From assembly GCA_028551475.1 (NCBI GenBank), contig CM052362.1:22426021-22490020 (forward strand): a stretch of 64,000 nucleotides of DNA, read 5' to 3'. Shown here piece by piece: positions 26,674 to 36,340 of this stretch. Within the stretch, counting starts at the first letter, position 1. Each line of letters begins with the position of its first letter. Both the position numbers and the translations under genes were made by a program. The notes beneath the pieces were generated by a model. The model was given only the letters and a program-made list of their open reading frames with translations. It did no database searches and had not been told where the DNA came from. This DNA is from Casuarina equisetifolia. Taxonomy: Eukaryota; Streptophyta; Magnoliopsida; Fagales; Casuarinaceae.

Positions 26674-26988
26674 CTAATCCAGTGATTTCCCTTGCCTACC
26701 CCACTGCAGGTGATGACAGCGAAGGGAACTGCATTGAAGTATCATACGGTCAGAAAATAATGAAATAGCCACATGCATGCAGTGTCTGTTCGTGTGTGTG
26801 CATGGTAAAAGAGAAAGAGAGCGAAAGATTACTTTTCCGGCTAGGCACAAAGTGAAAATCTGGTAAATCACTGATTCGACATGGCCGCCGTGGCTGATCC
26901 GGATGCAACTCCTGCCTTTTTCATGCAAATCTTGCCCTTTGACGATCTCTCTGTTTGAGAACCTCAGAATATCTCTATTTTCTTCCAT
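26674..26988 (-). other. Short ORF downstream of the R1 TATA box
   Basis: The ATG at 26988 lies 121 bp downstream of the minus-strand TATA box. The product starts MEENRDILRFSNREIVKGQD and runs 104 residues. The same start is seen in R3 (ATG 43758), R4 (48125) and R5 (61200), where the first about 18 codons stay similar and then diverge. I recognise no domain. A possible donor after the first 18 codons and an acceptor near 26731 (aatgcag) suggest that a spliced gene once stood here. It may be non-functional. Confidence 0.4.
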
Positions 26989-27108
26989 TTTCCCTCGCGA
27001 ACAACAAAGAGAATCAGACGGAACTAAACTTCTACTGGTCTCTCAAACTCTTTGGATGAGAACCCTAGGGTTCTCTGAAGTGTGAGTTACATAGCACCAC
27101 ATCGAGCC

Positions 27109-27227
27109 TATTTATAACCGTGGTGGGTGACAATTACGAGGCAAGTTGCAGCTCCAAAAACGTGACAAGCTTTTCTTGGTTCACATTATTTCAGTAGTAA
27201 TGGTAGGGATGATGTAAGTGCATACGT
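27109..27227 (-). promoter_or_regulatory. R1 promoter-like module: TATA box plus ocs-like palindrome
   Basis: On the minus strand TATAAATA (27116-27109) is preceded about 96 bp upstream by the 16-mer at 27212-27227, a three-mismatch match to the ocs element ACGTAAGCGCTTACGT. The strongly conserved stretch between them contains 'ggtgggtgacaattacgagg' as read on the plus strand. The same layout is present in R3, R4 and R5. Confidence 0.55.
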
Positions 27228-27480
27228 TTTACACCCTAGTCTTACAGATCTCCGTTACTGGAATTTTGAAGAAGGATCTCTTTCCATTTGTCTACATACG
27301 CCCAGTTAGGCATGTTGTTTATGATCAACTACTGACCAACAAAGCATCATTTTTATCTCCATCTTTTCCTAATTTTCCTTTTATAACTAAACGATGAAAA
27401 GAGTAAATTCTGCGCTCATTTCTAATGTTTTTCTTTGTTTCTTTAGTTATTATCCCTTGAGAACAAGAGACCGGTAGACA

Positions 27481-28804
27481 GTCAGAACACGCTGGCCCAT
27501 ATATAAGAACAGTTAAGAAGAATTAGAAGGCTCTAAGAAAAGAAGGCGGCAAAATACTAGTAACTCCAAAAAAAATTTCAAACTTCTTCTATGTAATGTG
27601 AACACCACTCAGGTTAGACACTTACCCCTTAGATAGAAGGGCATCAAAATACACTTCCCGTGATATCATCTTTCTAATTGCATTTTGAGGCAAAAGTTGA
27701 GAACACGAACATAAAATGTCGCCATTACAAGTGAATCCGGTTAAGACATAAATTACGTGAAGCATAAACTCCAAACCATCTTTAACCGTCGAATTCATAG
27801 AAGATGAAGCAATTCAGTTCTTTGCCATTCTGAAGTCTCACTTATATGCAATGACAAAGCTACCGGGCCAAATCCAGGTAGACATAAGCCAGCCAGCAGG
27901 TCACCTATATGACCACCTTCTTGGTAGTCCCAACGCGCACCAATTCTTAATAGATGTAGGGACTATCGGTTAAAAGAGGGTACGATGAATAGGAATCAAG
28001 TGCAGAAGTGAGAAGGGAAGTTTCCCTTAAAACTAGCGAGTTATGTCAAAAGGACTAGGGGCCTCTTTGGTTCTAGGCCGCCTTGAGCTTAACTAAACCA
28101 GGGCGTATTGACTATGTCAAAAACTTTACCATAAAGGAACAACGGAGTTAGAAAAAATCAAATATAACTAAATAAATGATCCCTTATCCTAACACCAAAA
28201 TTTTGCAACACTTACCTTGAGAAAGGAGTTGGAAACCATGCTGTATAAGACGAAAGAAGCATGTCAAAAGCTACAATATGTGGTTCTCGATCCATACATC
28301 CACCAGCGGGAGGGAAAGGGACCCAAAAATCCTTGACAAAAATAAAAGTGTGAAAACCTGAGTCCAAAGCCGAGCCTACCCACTCTATGTCAAGCGTTGC
28401 TATATTTACTCCCTTGGTTTCAGCTATTGCAGACTTTTATTATCTTTAAACATTTTATTTCAAACATTAGATCAAATAAAAACTTATTGGATGGTGTGTT
28501 TAATTGAAGAAGAGACTAGAGCGGAAAAGGTCTTCACTCTTCTCTGATACTCTCCTGTCTCGTCACTCTCTCTCCTTCCAAGGGGTACGGCCTGGCCCCA
28601 GTCTTCACTATTTTGCACGTGGCTCACTTCCTCTCACGTGTCATGGCTGCTGTCTCTTCACTACCCTTTATCAGTTGCCCGCTTCGTCCCTCTGCATCGC
28701 TGCAGCATTTCCCTCAAGGGTTTAAACCAAACCCATTGGAGCGAAACAGAGAAAGGGAGAGAAGAGTTTAGTGCAATTTTAAGGGGGAGAGAGGGCAGAT
28801 AAAC
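27481..28804. other. SPL upstream region
   Basis: Single-copy within this window. No gene is visible. The last about 300 bp before the SPL ATG are pyrimidine- and then purine-rich, fitting a core promoter and 5' UTR. A phrase 'ggggcctctttggttc' near 28060 resembles the ends of some plant DNA transposons, but no partner terminus or target duplication was found. Confidence 0.5.
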
Positions 28805-31800
28805 ATGGAGATTGGTGGGAACATGTTTGGTCAGTGCAATGGTAACTGGGGGCAGAACTTTAGTACTGCCAATTCGGGGTATGATGTCTTGGAGCTTAGA
28901 GCTTCAATGTTGGATTGGGGTACTAACTGCAGCAACAACTCATACACAACCACCACCACCGCTATCACGACGGGGAGTTCCAGCACAACGTGCGAAGAGG
29001 TGGATGTGGGCCTCGAGCCGCTGTTCTTTCAAAACGGTGATGGTCTACGCCAGGAGCAGTTGCAGTACCAGCACGAGCAGCAAACCTCTCTCAACGCTGG
29101 ATACGGGTCCCAACAGCACCCGGACCCATATCTGATGTGCTTGAATCTGGGAAAGGGGCCCTACTTTGAGGACGCAACCCCTCTGGGTGGCGCGCTCATG
29201 GCTAGGTCATCCTCTATGAGCAAGAAGGGCAAACCCTGCACCAGTGGCGGAGCTAGTGGTAGAGCTTCGGTGCCCAGATGCCAGGCAGAGGGGTGCCAAG
29301 TGCCGCTTCTGAACGCCAGGGACTATCACCGGAGGCACAAGGTCTGTGAAATGCACTCAAAGGCTCCCAGCGCTGTCGTTCTGGGATTAGAGCAACGCTT
29401 CTGTCAGCAATGCCGCAGGTAACACTTTAAACCAGCCTAGCATAACTTTTCTAGGACTTTTGTCATCTCCATAACTCCCAACGCCAAGGAAGAGAAAATT
29501 AGTTTGAGATTAACCAAGATTTTTTACTATATGCATTGTGTTTTCCTGCATTTGCATTCGTCCCTCTATTTAAAGTATGTTTCTTCAAGTATAATGAGCA
29601 TGTTTGAGGGTTTATCTTCTATAAATAGTGTTTTTCTGCTTTGAATTTTCACTCTTATTCTTCTTGCTTCTTTGGTGTGAAGGAGTTCTCAAATTTTCTT
29701 GGTGCAACATAGATTGACGATGAAGATTGAAAAACGATGTGGTGTATGACAAATGGGCTTGATCGGTTTAACGGAATTGACATTTGGTGCAGGTTTCATC
29801 CGGTGTCAGAATTTGATGGCTCGAAGAGGAGCTGCAGGAGAAGGTTAGCCAGGCACAACGAGCGAAGAAGGAAGAGTGCCCACGATTCAGCAAACAGGAT
29901 CGTTTCTCCAGGTATAGACTTTCTCAAGGTATAACGCCATTTTGACTTGTTTAAAGCGGGACCGCAGCAGAAACGTTACTTGTAATAGGCTTTCCTCCTA
30001 AATGCCCATTTCTAGAAAAGATGTACTAACCTTATTTTGGGACAAGGCTTTTGGTTAGGGCTGTGTCCTCCGAAATGCCTTCTTTTGGAAAGGTTTACCT
30101 AAGCTTGCTAGAATTTTCTAGACCAGTTTTAGCTTGGGGTGAATCCCCAGGAGAACAATTTATTTGGATTGAAATTTCTCTTTCTGACGTACAATTGTTC
30201 AGAAGGTACAGCGGCGTCCATGTTCAAACTCTCACAAAAATTTAACAGCGACTACTCCAAACTTCCAAAATTTTAAACCCATCTCGTAAAGAGCACCTTC
30301 AAAGTTTTGACCTTGTAAATGCATGAAGACTAATTTGGGAGTGAATACTTTGGATGTAAGCAGCGGTGAATCCAGGACCATACTTTAGGAAAGCGATATA
30401 ACTCAACAGTAACCATTTTTTTTATGCGTTATTAGCCTTTCTTTTTCTAGTCAATTGACGGAGCAGAAAAGCTGGCTTTCTCTTTCCTAACTTTGTACTT
30501 ATGACAAACTTATCAATTTGTACTCATGTATATTTTATTGCTCATAAAGATGCATGCAGGGCGTCCATTTATATGCACTGTCAGAATCCCATATTATGAC
30601 ATGATCTGTCCTCTTTTTAACCACAGAAATCCGTACTTTCCACGACATTGAAAGTTGGTTTTTTGATAGTGATATTACAAACATGTTTCCCGATGTCGGT
30701 GAGATTTCAGGGGATTTGGATCGTTTTAGAAAAGCTCTTCACCTCATGGTTGAAGTTGTATTTTCTCTCATTGAGCAGTTTAAGCTTGCATCCTTCTTAA
30801 TTAAACATCACCGTTGTTAGCTAGTTTTTTTGGTTAGGTTTGTTCTCTAGCTTGCACTCTTAAAGTTCTTAGACTAACATATGTGATTTAGGTTTAAATC
30901 ATTTACATTTGAATGGCATTAAACTGTTTGAGCCATGGTGCCAATCTACTGAATAACAGATAAACTGCACCTAATGGAAAAACTATTTTTCTAAAGTATT
31001 TTTAATGCACTAGCTGCATTTTTCTAAATTATGTTGCAGAGGAGTTCTCTTCCATATCAGGCTAATAAGAACATTATCTTTGTCTGGTTTCTCCTTGCTC
31101 CAATCAACAAGAACTTTCTGTTGTCTGGTTTCTCGTCTTTGCTATGAGACTGCTAGTGCTTTCTGTTTGTCGGGCTCCATGTGTGGCTCTGCTTCTCTGA
31201 GAATTTGTTCTACATTTTTCTTTTCTTGTCTTCTTGCCTTTTGTGAGGAGGAGCAGACTGGGCTGACTGTTGCTTGTCTCCTTTTCAGATATACTGTCGA
31301 TAACGTGCAACTTTTTGACCGGACTTTGGATTATATGTTTTTAGTTTACTAACTGTCCCTACACAAATTTGAGCGGACAATGTGATTACTGTTCAAGTAA
31401 ACATCTAGAATTTGATAGGAGAGATATCCATGGTTTTTCGTTTCTATTACTAAAGAGTTCCTTAGTGAAATGGTCCCATGTAAGTGGTAAGACTGGCAGA
31501 ACTTAATTCCATGAAAGTCAAGCTAAGTGTCTTTCCTCATGTGCATTTCCGGCCTAGTTGTGCATCTTGTTTGCAAAGGTTATGAATTACATAAGCATGA
31601 ACGATGTAGTCGAAAATAAAGTTAATAGAAGAAAGCTGAGTGAGTTAAGTTTGTTCTTAGGTGAAGCATTTCCTTACTTGTGGTCGACGACAGGATGTGC
31701 TATCTCTCTTCTGTCATCCAAGACCGATTATTGGGTTTCTCCTGCTGATCTATCCTCAAACTCCAGTGCAGCACTTCGCGAATTGATAGAAGGACAACGT

Positions 31801-31974
31801 TCAGCCATCATCGCTAGGCAGCTCTATTTGGATGGAGACTGTTGTACAGAAAGCTATGGAAAGGAGGATGTAGGCGAGGCCCAACGAATGTCCAATTCTA
31901 CTATGTCCCATCAGCACCATACATTTCCCGAGCCACATGGTTGGACTAGTTACCATGAAAGTGGTACAAATTGA
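28805..31974 (+). CDS. SPL: SBP-box transcription factor, SPL13/OsSPL16-like, miR156-targeted
   Basis: Three exons, 28805-29418, 29793-29911 and 31661-31974, join in phase to give 348 residues. Residues 111-135 include [15 protein letters not shown], a motif of this SPL clade. The SBP domain spans about 157-232 with all eight zinc ligands: Cys159, Cys164, Cys181 and His184 for site 1, and Cys200, Cys203, His207 and Cys219 for site 2. The intron splits the domain at the usual place. The bipartite nuclear signal is [17 protein letters not shown]. Residue 204 is Arg in QQCRRFH where nearly all family members have Ser. The C-terminal exon encodes [10 protein letters not shown] across the miR156 site and [20 protein letters not shown], shared with the OsSPL16/18 and SPL9 groups. 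SPL factors bind GTAC cores and drive phase change, flowering and organ size. The gene is flanked on both sides by copies of the R repeat. Confidence 0.93.
31697..31716 (+). promoter_or_regulatory. miR156/157 target site in SPL exon 3
   Basis: GTGCTATCTCTCTTCTGTCA differs from the usual SPL target GTGCTCTCTCTCTTCTGTCA at one base, and from the perfect complement of miR156 at two adjacent positions opposite miRNA bases 14-15. The seed and cleavage-site pairing (3' half of the target) is intact, so cleavage is expected. Confidence 0.9.
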
Positions 31975-32489
31975 CAGACCTCATGTGGACCTCTAGCTCG
32001 GCATTCGGTTTACTGCAGGTGAAGGAAAAGAGCAGGGAAGAGGAAGAAGAGTAGCCTGATATGTATGTATTCCTTTTTTCTTCCGAATCATTAATTTCCT
32101 TGTATCTCTTAATATATTAGGACATAACGAAGCGTAGGATGATTTTTTTATCACCCTCTGTAGCAAGAAACAATGTTTGATCTACTTTAACCGAGATTTG
32201 AATTTAATCACCAGAACTAGATATTTACACCCAGTAGTGAGAAACGATGTTTGACCTTCTGCAAGAACGTCATCAGTTTTCTTGCGTTTGTCAGTGCAAA
32301 GGAGCTTTTACCGTATTTTAGTCATTATGTGATTGGGCCATATCGACAGACCTCACCACCAGCCATTTCTTACCAAAGAAACCAAACTGTTGTCCCACAG
32401 AATTTTTTTTTTGGCCATAAAAAAATATGGGTGCACGTGATTTTTATTTTTATTTTTTCATATACATGTACTTAACTCACACACTGTTG
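31975..32489 (+). other. SPL 3' UTR and spacer
   Basis: AT-rich sequence after the SPL stop with no recognisable gene. Similarity to R1 begins near 32490. Confidence 0.5.
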
Positions 32490-35400
32490 TTGAACCAAAG
32501 TAAGTATTTCGTGTAAAGCTTGCGCACAAAGGGTTACTAAGCTAGGGACAAGTTGTTGCTGTCTCTTTCAATATCTTTTAGTTAATACTAGTATTCATTC
32601 ATCCGAGAAGAAAAAAATTCCATGATGAACATGCCTCTTTTTAACTCAACTTGCAGGACAAACTTATAGCTGAATGGTATTTCTTCTGCTTTGCAAGGCA
32701 GATATTTGAGGTTACGATTAAAAATCTGTCGACATTAGTTTTTATTTTGTATTTTACCCATTAAAAAAGTATACAGAGATTCAAAGGGCAACCATTCTAG
32801 TCAGGCCAAAATTGCAGTTACAACAGTTAAAAGTATAATTTGAACATAAGGGCATAAACATAGACTAGAAATTAGTAATTAAATTATGGCTAGAATTGAG
32901 GGGAACCATATGCTTTCAACTATGTTACAAACCAATTGTTATCACAATGGCCATAGAGCATCCAACAACCCAGCCCTCAACGATAAAGGAGGAAAAATAT
33001 CCAAGGCATAAGTTGACGTTCCATTGTTCTTCAAAAGGACATGGATCTATGTTGGTTTTTGATGAAAGAAAAATTGGATAACAGTGGAAGTGGATGAAAA
33101 GGGATTAATGGTATGTCAAGAAACAAGGGAAAAAGGAAAAAAGGTGGTAAAAATGGAGCTATTGTCTCCAGAATAATAGGAAAGAGAAAAGAGAAATGGA
33201 GTCCTTTATCTCCAAAATAGACTTTAAGGGAGGGATTTGCTACCGTGGATTATTACACATGCACACAGGCCTTGAGGGCCTTTTATAGACATTGTAGCCG
33301 ACTTAGTTAACTATCCAGCCTACATTTTTGACATTTCAAACAGCTTCTCTAGATTTCTCTACACAATGGACGTTAACGGACTATTTTTTCTTACTTTTCT
33401 TGTTCTGGCCTTTTCTCCACTTTTCTAGAGTTCACCGACTTTCTCCCTTCCATGAGCTTAGTCGGAATAGTCTAGAGTTAACTGGAACTTTCTGGAGCAA
33501 GGTTGGAGTTGCTGGAATCTGCAGGAATTCTCCAGAAAAATGCATTAACTTCAACAATCTATTTAGTCAAAAAAGTATAGTCAATCAGAAAAATATTCAC
33601 GATTACATATTGTAAGCTCTACGAGTACGAAGGAAAAGGGTTCCTATGAGCTAAAAGTGTTGGGAGAAAGACCCTATGGACTGAAAGTCCCTTTTTTCCA
33701 AGGAGAAGAGATCTCCATGCATGTAATGTCTGTTCGTGTGTGTGCAAGGAAGAACAAAGAGTAATATATTAATCGGACAACAATAAGAAACTTTTCTTAA
33801 TCCAAGTACCGATTACGATCACCGAAGACTGCGAAACTTTTCTTAATTTTCCTTTTTATAACTAAACAATGAAAAAGATTAAATTCTCCGCTCCTTTCTA
33901 ACGTTCTGCCTTGTTTTCTTTAGTTCTTTTCCCTTGAGAACAAGAAACCGTAATGGAGCTTTTCCCTTTTAGTTGTTCTTCCTCAAGATCTGGTGAAATC
34001 TTCGATCTAATTCTCATAATCGGACACAACCTGCGGACTGCTATAGAAATGTAACCAAGGTCCTAACAAGCATTAGATATGCTTATATACCTTGATCGAG
34101 AAATTATATATTTTACTGAGCTTGTTCCTTAAATTGCCAAAGTGCACAATCCATGAAACTATTATTCATATTAATAATAAAGGTTTAGTTTGAAAACTTG
34201 TTTCTCCTCGTTCTCTTTTTCACCATTGTATTCTTGGTTTTTTCAAGTCTTCAGTGATTTGTTAAAGCTATAGACTCCATAGAGAAGGTACATTCCTATG
34301 TCCTAAATATATATGAAGGGAAAGTGAGGAATAAAATCTGCGGCTATTGGATGCATTTATGGCTTTTTTTTTTTCTCTAGAAAACAAAAGTTTATTATTG
34401 TTTTCCGATTAATATATTAGACTTGTTCTTAACTGAATTGCACTCCTCGTTATAGGGAAAAAGAAAAATGAAGAGATTGTATTATAAATCATAACAATTT
34501 TGGTTACCTATGTATTTGGCTTTGAACATAAAATAAATTGACATTATTTATTCCTGTGCAAGCATTTCCAATGCTGAGAGGGTTGTCCCCGAATTAAAAA
34601 ATTCAGAAGCTTGAAACCATAAACGATTGCCAATGTTTCATGAATAAACTATTGGATGAAACAGACAGATTGTATGGTCATTTTCTACGGAAAATTTCCC
34701 CTTATATAACCTTTCTATTGCCTTGATCGCCTGCTATGGTCACAGACAAATTGGAATTCAGATGTAGTGCGTGTTAGGTCTAACAACAATCTAGATGTTC
34801 CACTCTTCATACATCTCTTTGTCATTTCTAGAGACGTCTCGAGATATCAAGCATCCCATATATACGTATAGTTACACATGATAACTTTAGAATAAACATA
34901 CACTTCTCTTGCAATTTTCTCATATATACTGTTCTCTACGGCTGTGTCTTTTCCATGCCACCAAACCTCGGAAGAATGGCCTTGTTCAAGAAATGGATAC
35001 TAGTTTTACAAAACCTATTTTTCCCAATTTGTGAAGCCTGTTATAGGAGAAAGATGGCTTGATTGCACAAAAGATCCTGCAGCAATTCCAATCCAATGGC
35101 AATTTGATTCCAGTGTAGAGGGAAACGAAGACATTTCTCAAATTTGAATGCTAAATATAAACAATTTGGTTAGATCTTAAGACTTCAGTGAATGCATATA
35201 ATTGTAATATAGGAGAGAAAGAGGGAGACAGAAAGTACATCACTTACCGTGAGAGATAGTGTTAGACATAGTACCATTGCTTTGACATAGTACATTGGTT
35301 GTGAGCAGAAACTTGACATTTTCCTTCCTAATTTTACAAATTGTATTTAATTTTCTGCAAGACGTAATGCAAAATAAGTCGAGTTTTTAAGAACAAATAT

Positions 35401-35894
35401 GTCAAATATCTAGTAATCACTGATCCAAGCATGGGGTAATAAAATTCAACATCATTGTATGATATTAGGGGAAGTTGAATCCTACATTTTTCTTTTAGTT
35501 AAATAAAAAGAAACTCAAAGTGTCTCAAACTCTCACCATATAGATAAGAATTTCTTAATAGCTTTAATTGAGCTTTTAGGTAGGAGACAAATCTTGCTTT
35601 ATGGTGTTCTTCATCTTCACATGCCTAAAAGCAAGTTCTCAGCAATAGACAACATTCTTGCCCTCTTTGTCGCAGGTTTATTTTGTTCCCCTAGCCTTTC
35701 AGAATGCTGGGTTGAAAAATAGAGCAAGACAGCTCGTATGTGTTTATTCTGTAGGCCATCCAGCCAAACGTTCTTGCACTTGGAGGAAGCAAGCTTTCTG
35801 ACTAGTTACTACTACGATGTCTGGAGGAGGCCAACTGCATATGGTCTTGTGAACTCAAACTAGCCCTACTGAGACTAGACTGATGGTGCTTCAC
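32490..35894. repeat. Segmental repeat copy R2
   Basis: Shared blocks: 32490-32700 (with R1 25680-25890), 32850-33049 (R1, R3), 33557-33760 (start of the transcription-unit-like block), 33845-34110 (R1, R4, R5), 34560-34700 (R3, R4), 35160-35290 (R5 near 63900), 35400-35460 and 35700-35890 (R5/R4 start). The stretch with the TATA box, ORF start and ocs-like palindrome is missing between about 33760 and 33840. A solo LTR interrupts it at 33050, and a gypsy element abuts it at 35895. Confidence 0.75.
33050..33556. mobile_element. Solo LTR with perfect 5-bp target duplication
   Basis: A 507-bp insert begins TGTTGG and ends CAACA (short terminal inverted repeat TGTTG/CAACA). It is flanked by ATCTA on both sides (33045-33049 and 33557-33561). 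Removing it leaves 'catggatctatttagtc', matching the uninterrupted R1 sequence near 26338. It is a fossil left by LTR-LTR recombination; the family is probably copia-like but cannot be fixed from the LTR alone. Confidence 0.85.
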
Positions 35895-36323
35895 TGTAAC
35901 GGGCCATTAAGGGGGGTGCTGTATTTAGTATTATGATTAACTATGTATTTCTTTTATTATGTATTTTTGTGGACTCTTTGTGTAAATAGGTGAGTGGGTC
36001 CGTGAAGGAGCCCAATAGGCGCTCAAGCGAGGATGTGGCACGTGAGGAGTAGGGGTCATTTTGGTCGAGGGGAGGCGGCTTCAAGAAGCATCTTTGATGA
36101 ATTGAGAAGACACTTTCTCTTTCCGGGGAGCAGAGGTGATCAGGTGGTAAGGGTTCCCGTAAACGAGCCCAATCTCCAATTCTTGTTCCAGTAGAGCCAA
36201 GATTCCACACACAAGCAAATATCGACGCCAGAATCCCAAGAAGGAAGCACAAGGAGGACTGATTACCAGATCCCAAACCCATTAGAGGCTTCGTGGACGA
36301 GGGGAAGCAAAAGGACCCTTACA
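35895..36323 (+). repeat. 5' LTR of the gypsy fossil
   Basis: 429 bp, starting TGTAACGGGCC and ending CCTTACA. It is the same length as the 3' LTR, with about 40 substitutions between them and no indels seen. Confidence 0.95.
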
Positions 36324-36340
36324 AGTGGCATCAGAGCCGA
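36324..36340 (+). other. Primer-binding site (initiator Met tRNA)
   Basis: agtggcatcagagccga directly follows the 5' LTR and contains TGGCATCAGAGC, one base from the usual plant iMet primer site TGGTATCAGAGC. Confidence 0.85.

Larger units (their letters stand above)
25600..27480. repeat. Segmental repeat copy R1
   Basis: This is the leftmost copy of the R repeat. Blocks shared with other copies, in the same order, are: 'ggcatgatg.cttttacg' at 25606 (R4 47056, R5 59983); a 200-bp block at 25680-25890 (R2 32490-32700); 'aaccatatg.tttcaac' at 26200 (R2, R3); the block 26270-26350 (all copies); the minus-strand transcription-unit-like block 26455-27230 (R3, R4, R5, partly R2); and 27365-27475 (R2, R4, R5). 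Exact boundaries are soft because the copies are diverged. It ends in the upstream region of the SPL gene. Confidence 0.8.

Noticed and set aside
27900-28080. Phrase 'ggggcctctttggttc' suggesting a DNA transposon end
   Set aside because: No second terminus, inverted repeat or target duplication could be found, so no element is called.
28812-29135. 107-residue ORF overlapping SPL exon 1 in another frame
   Set aside because: Shadow of the SPL coding exon.
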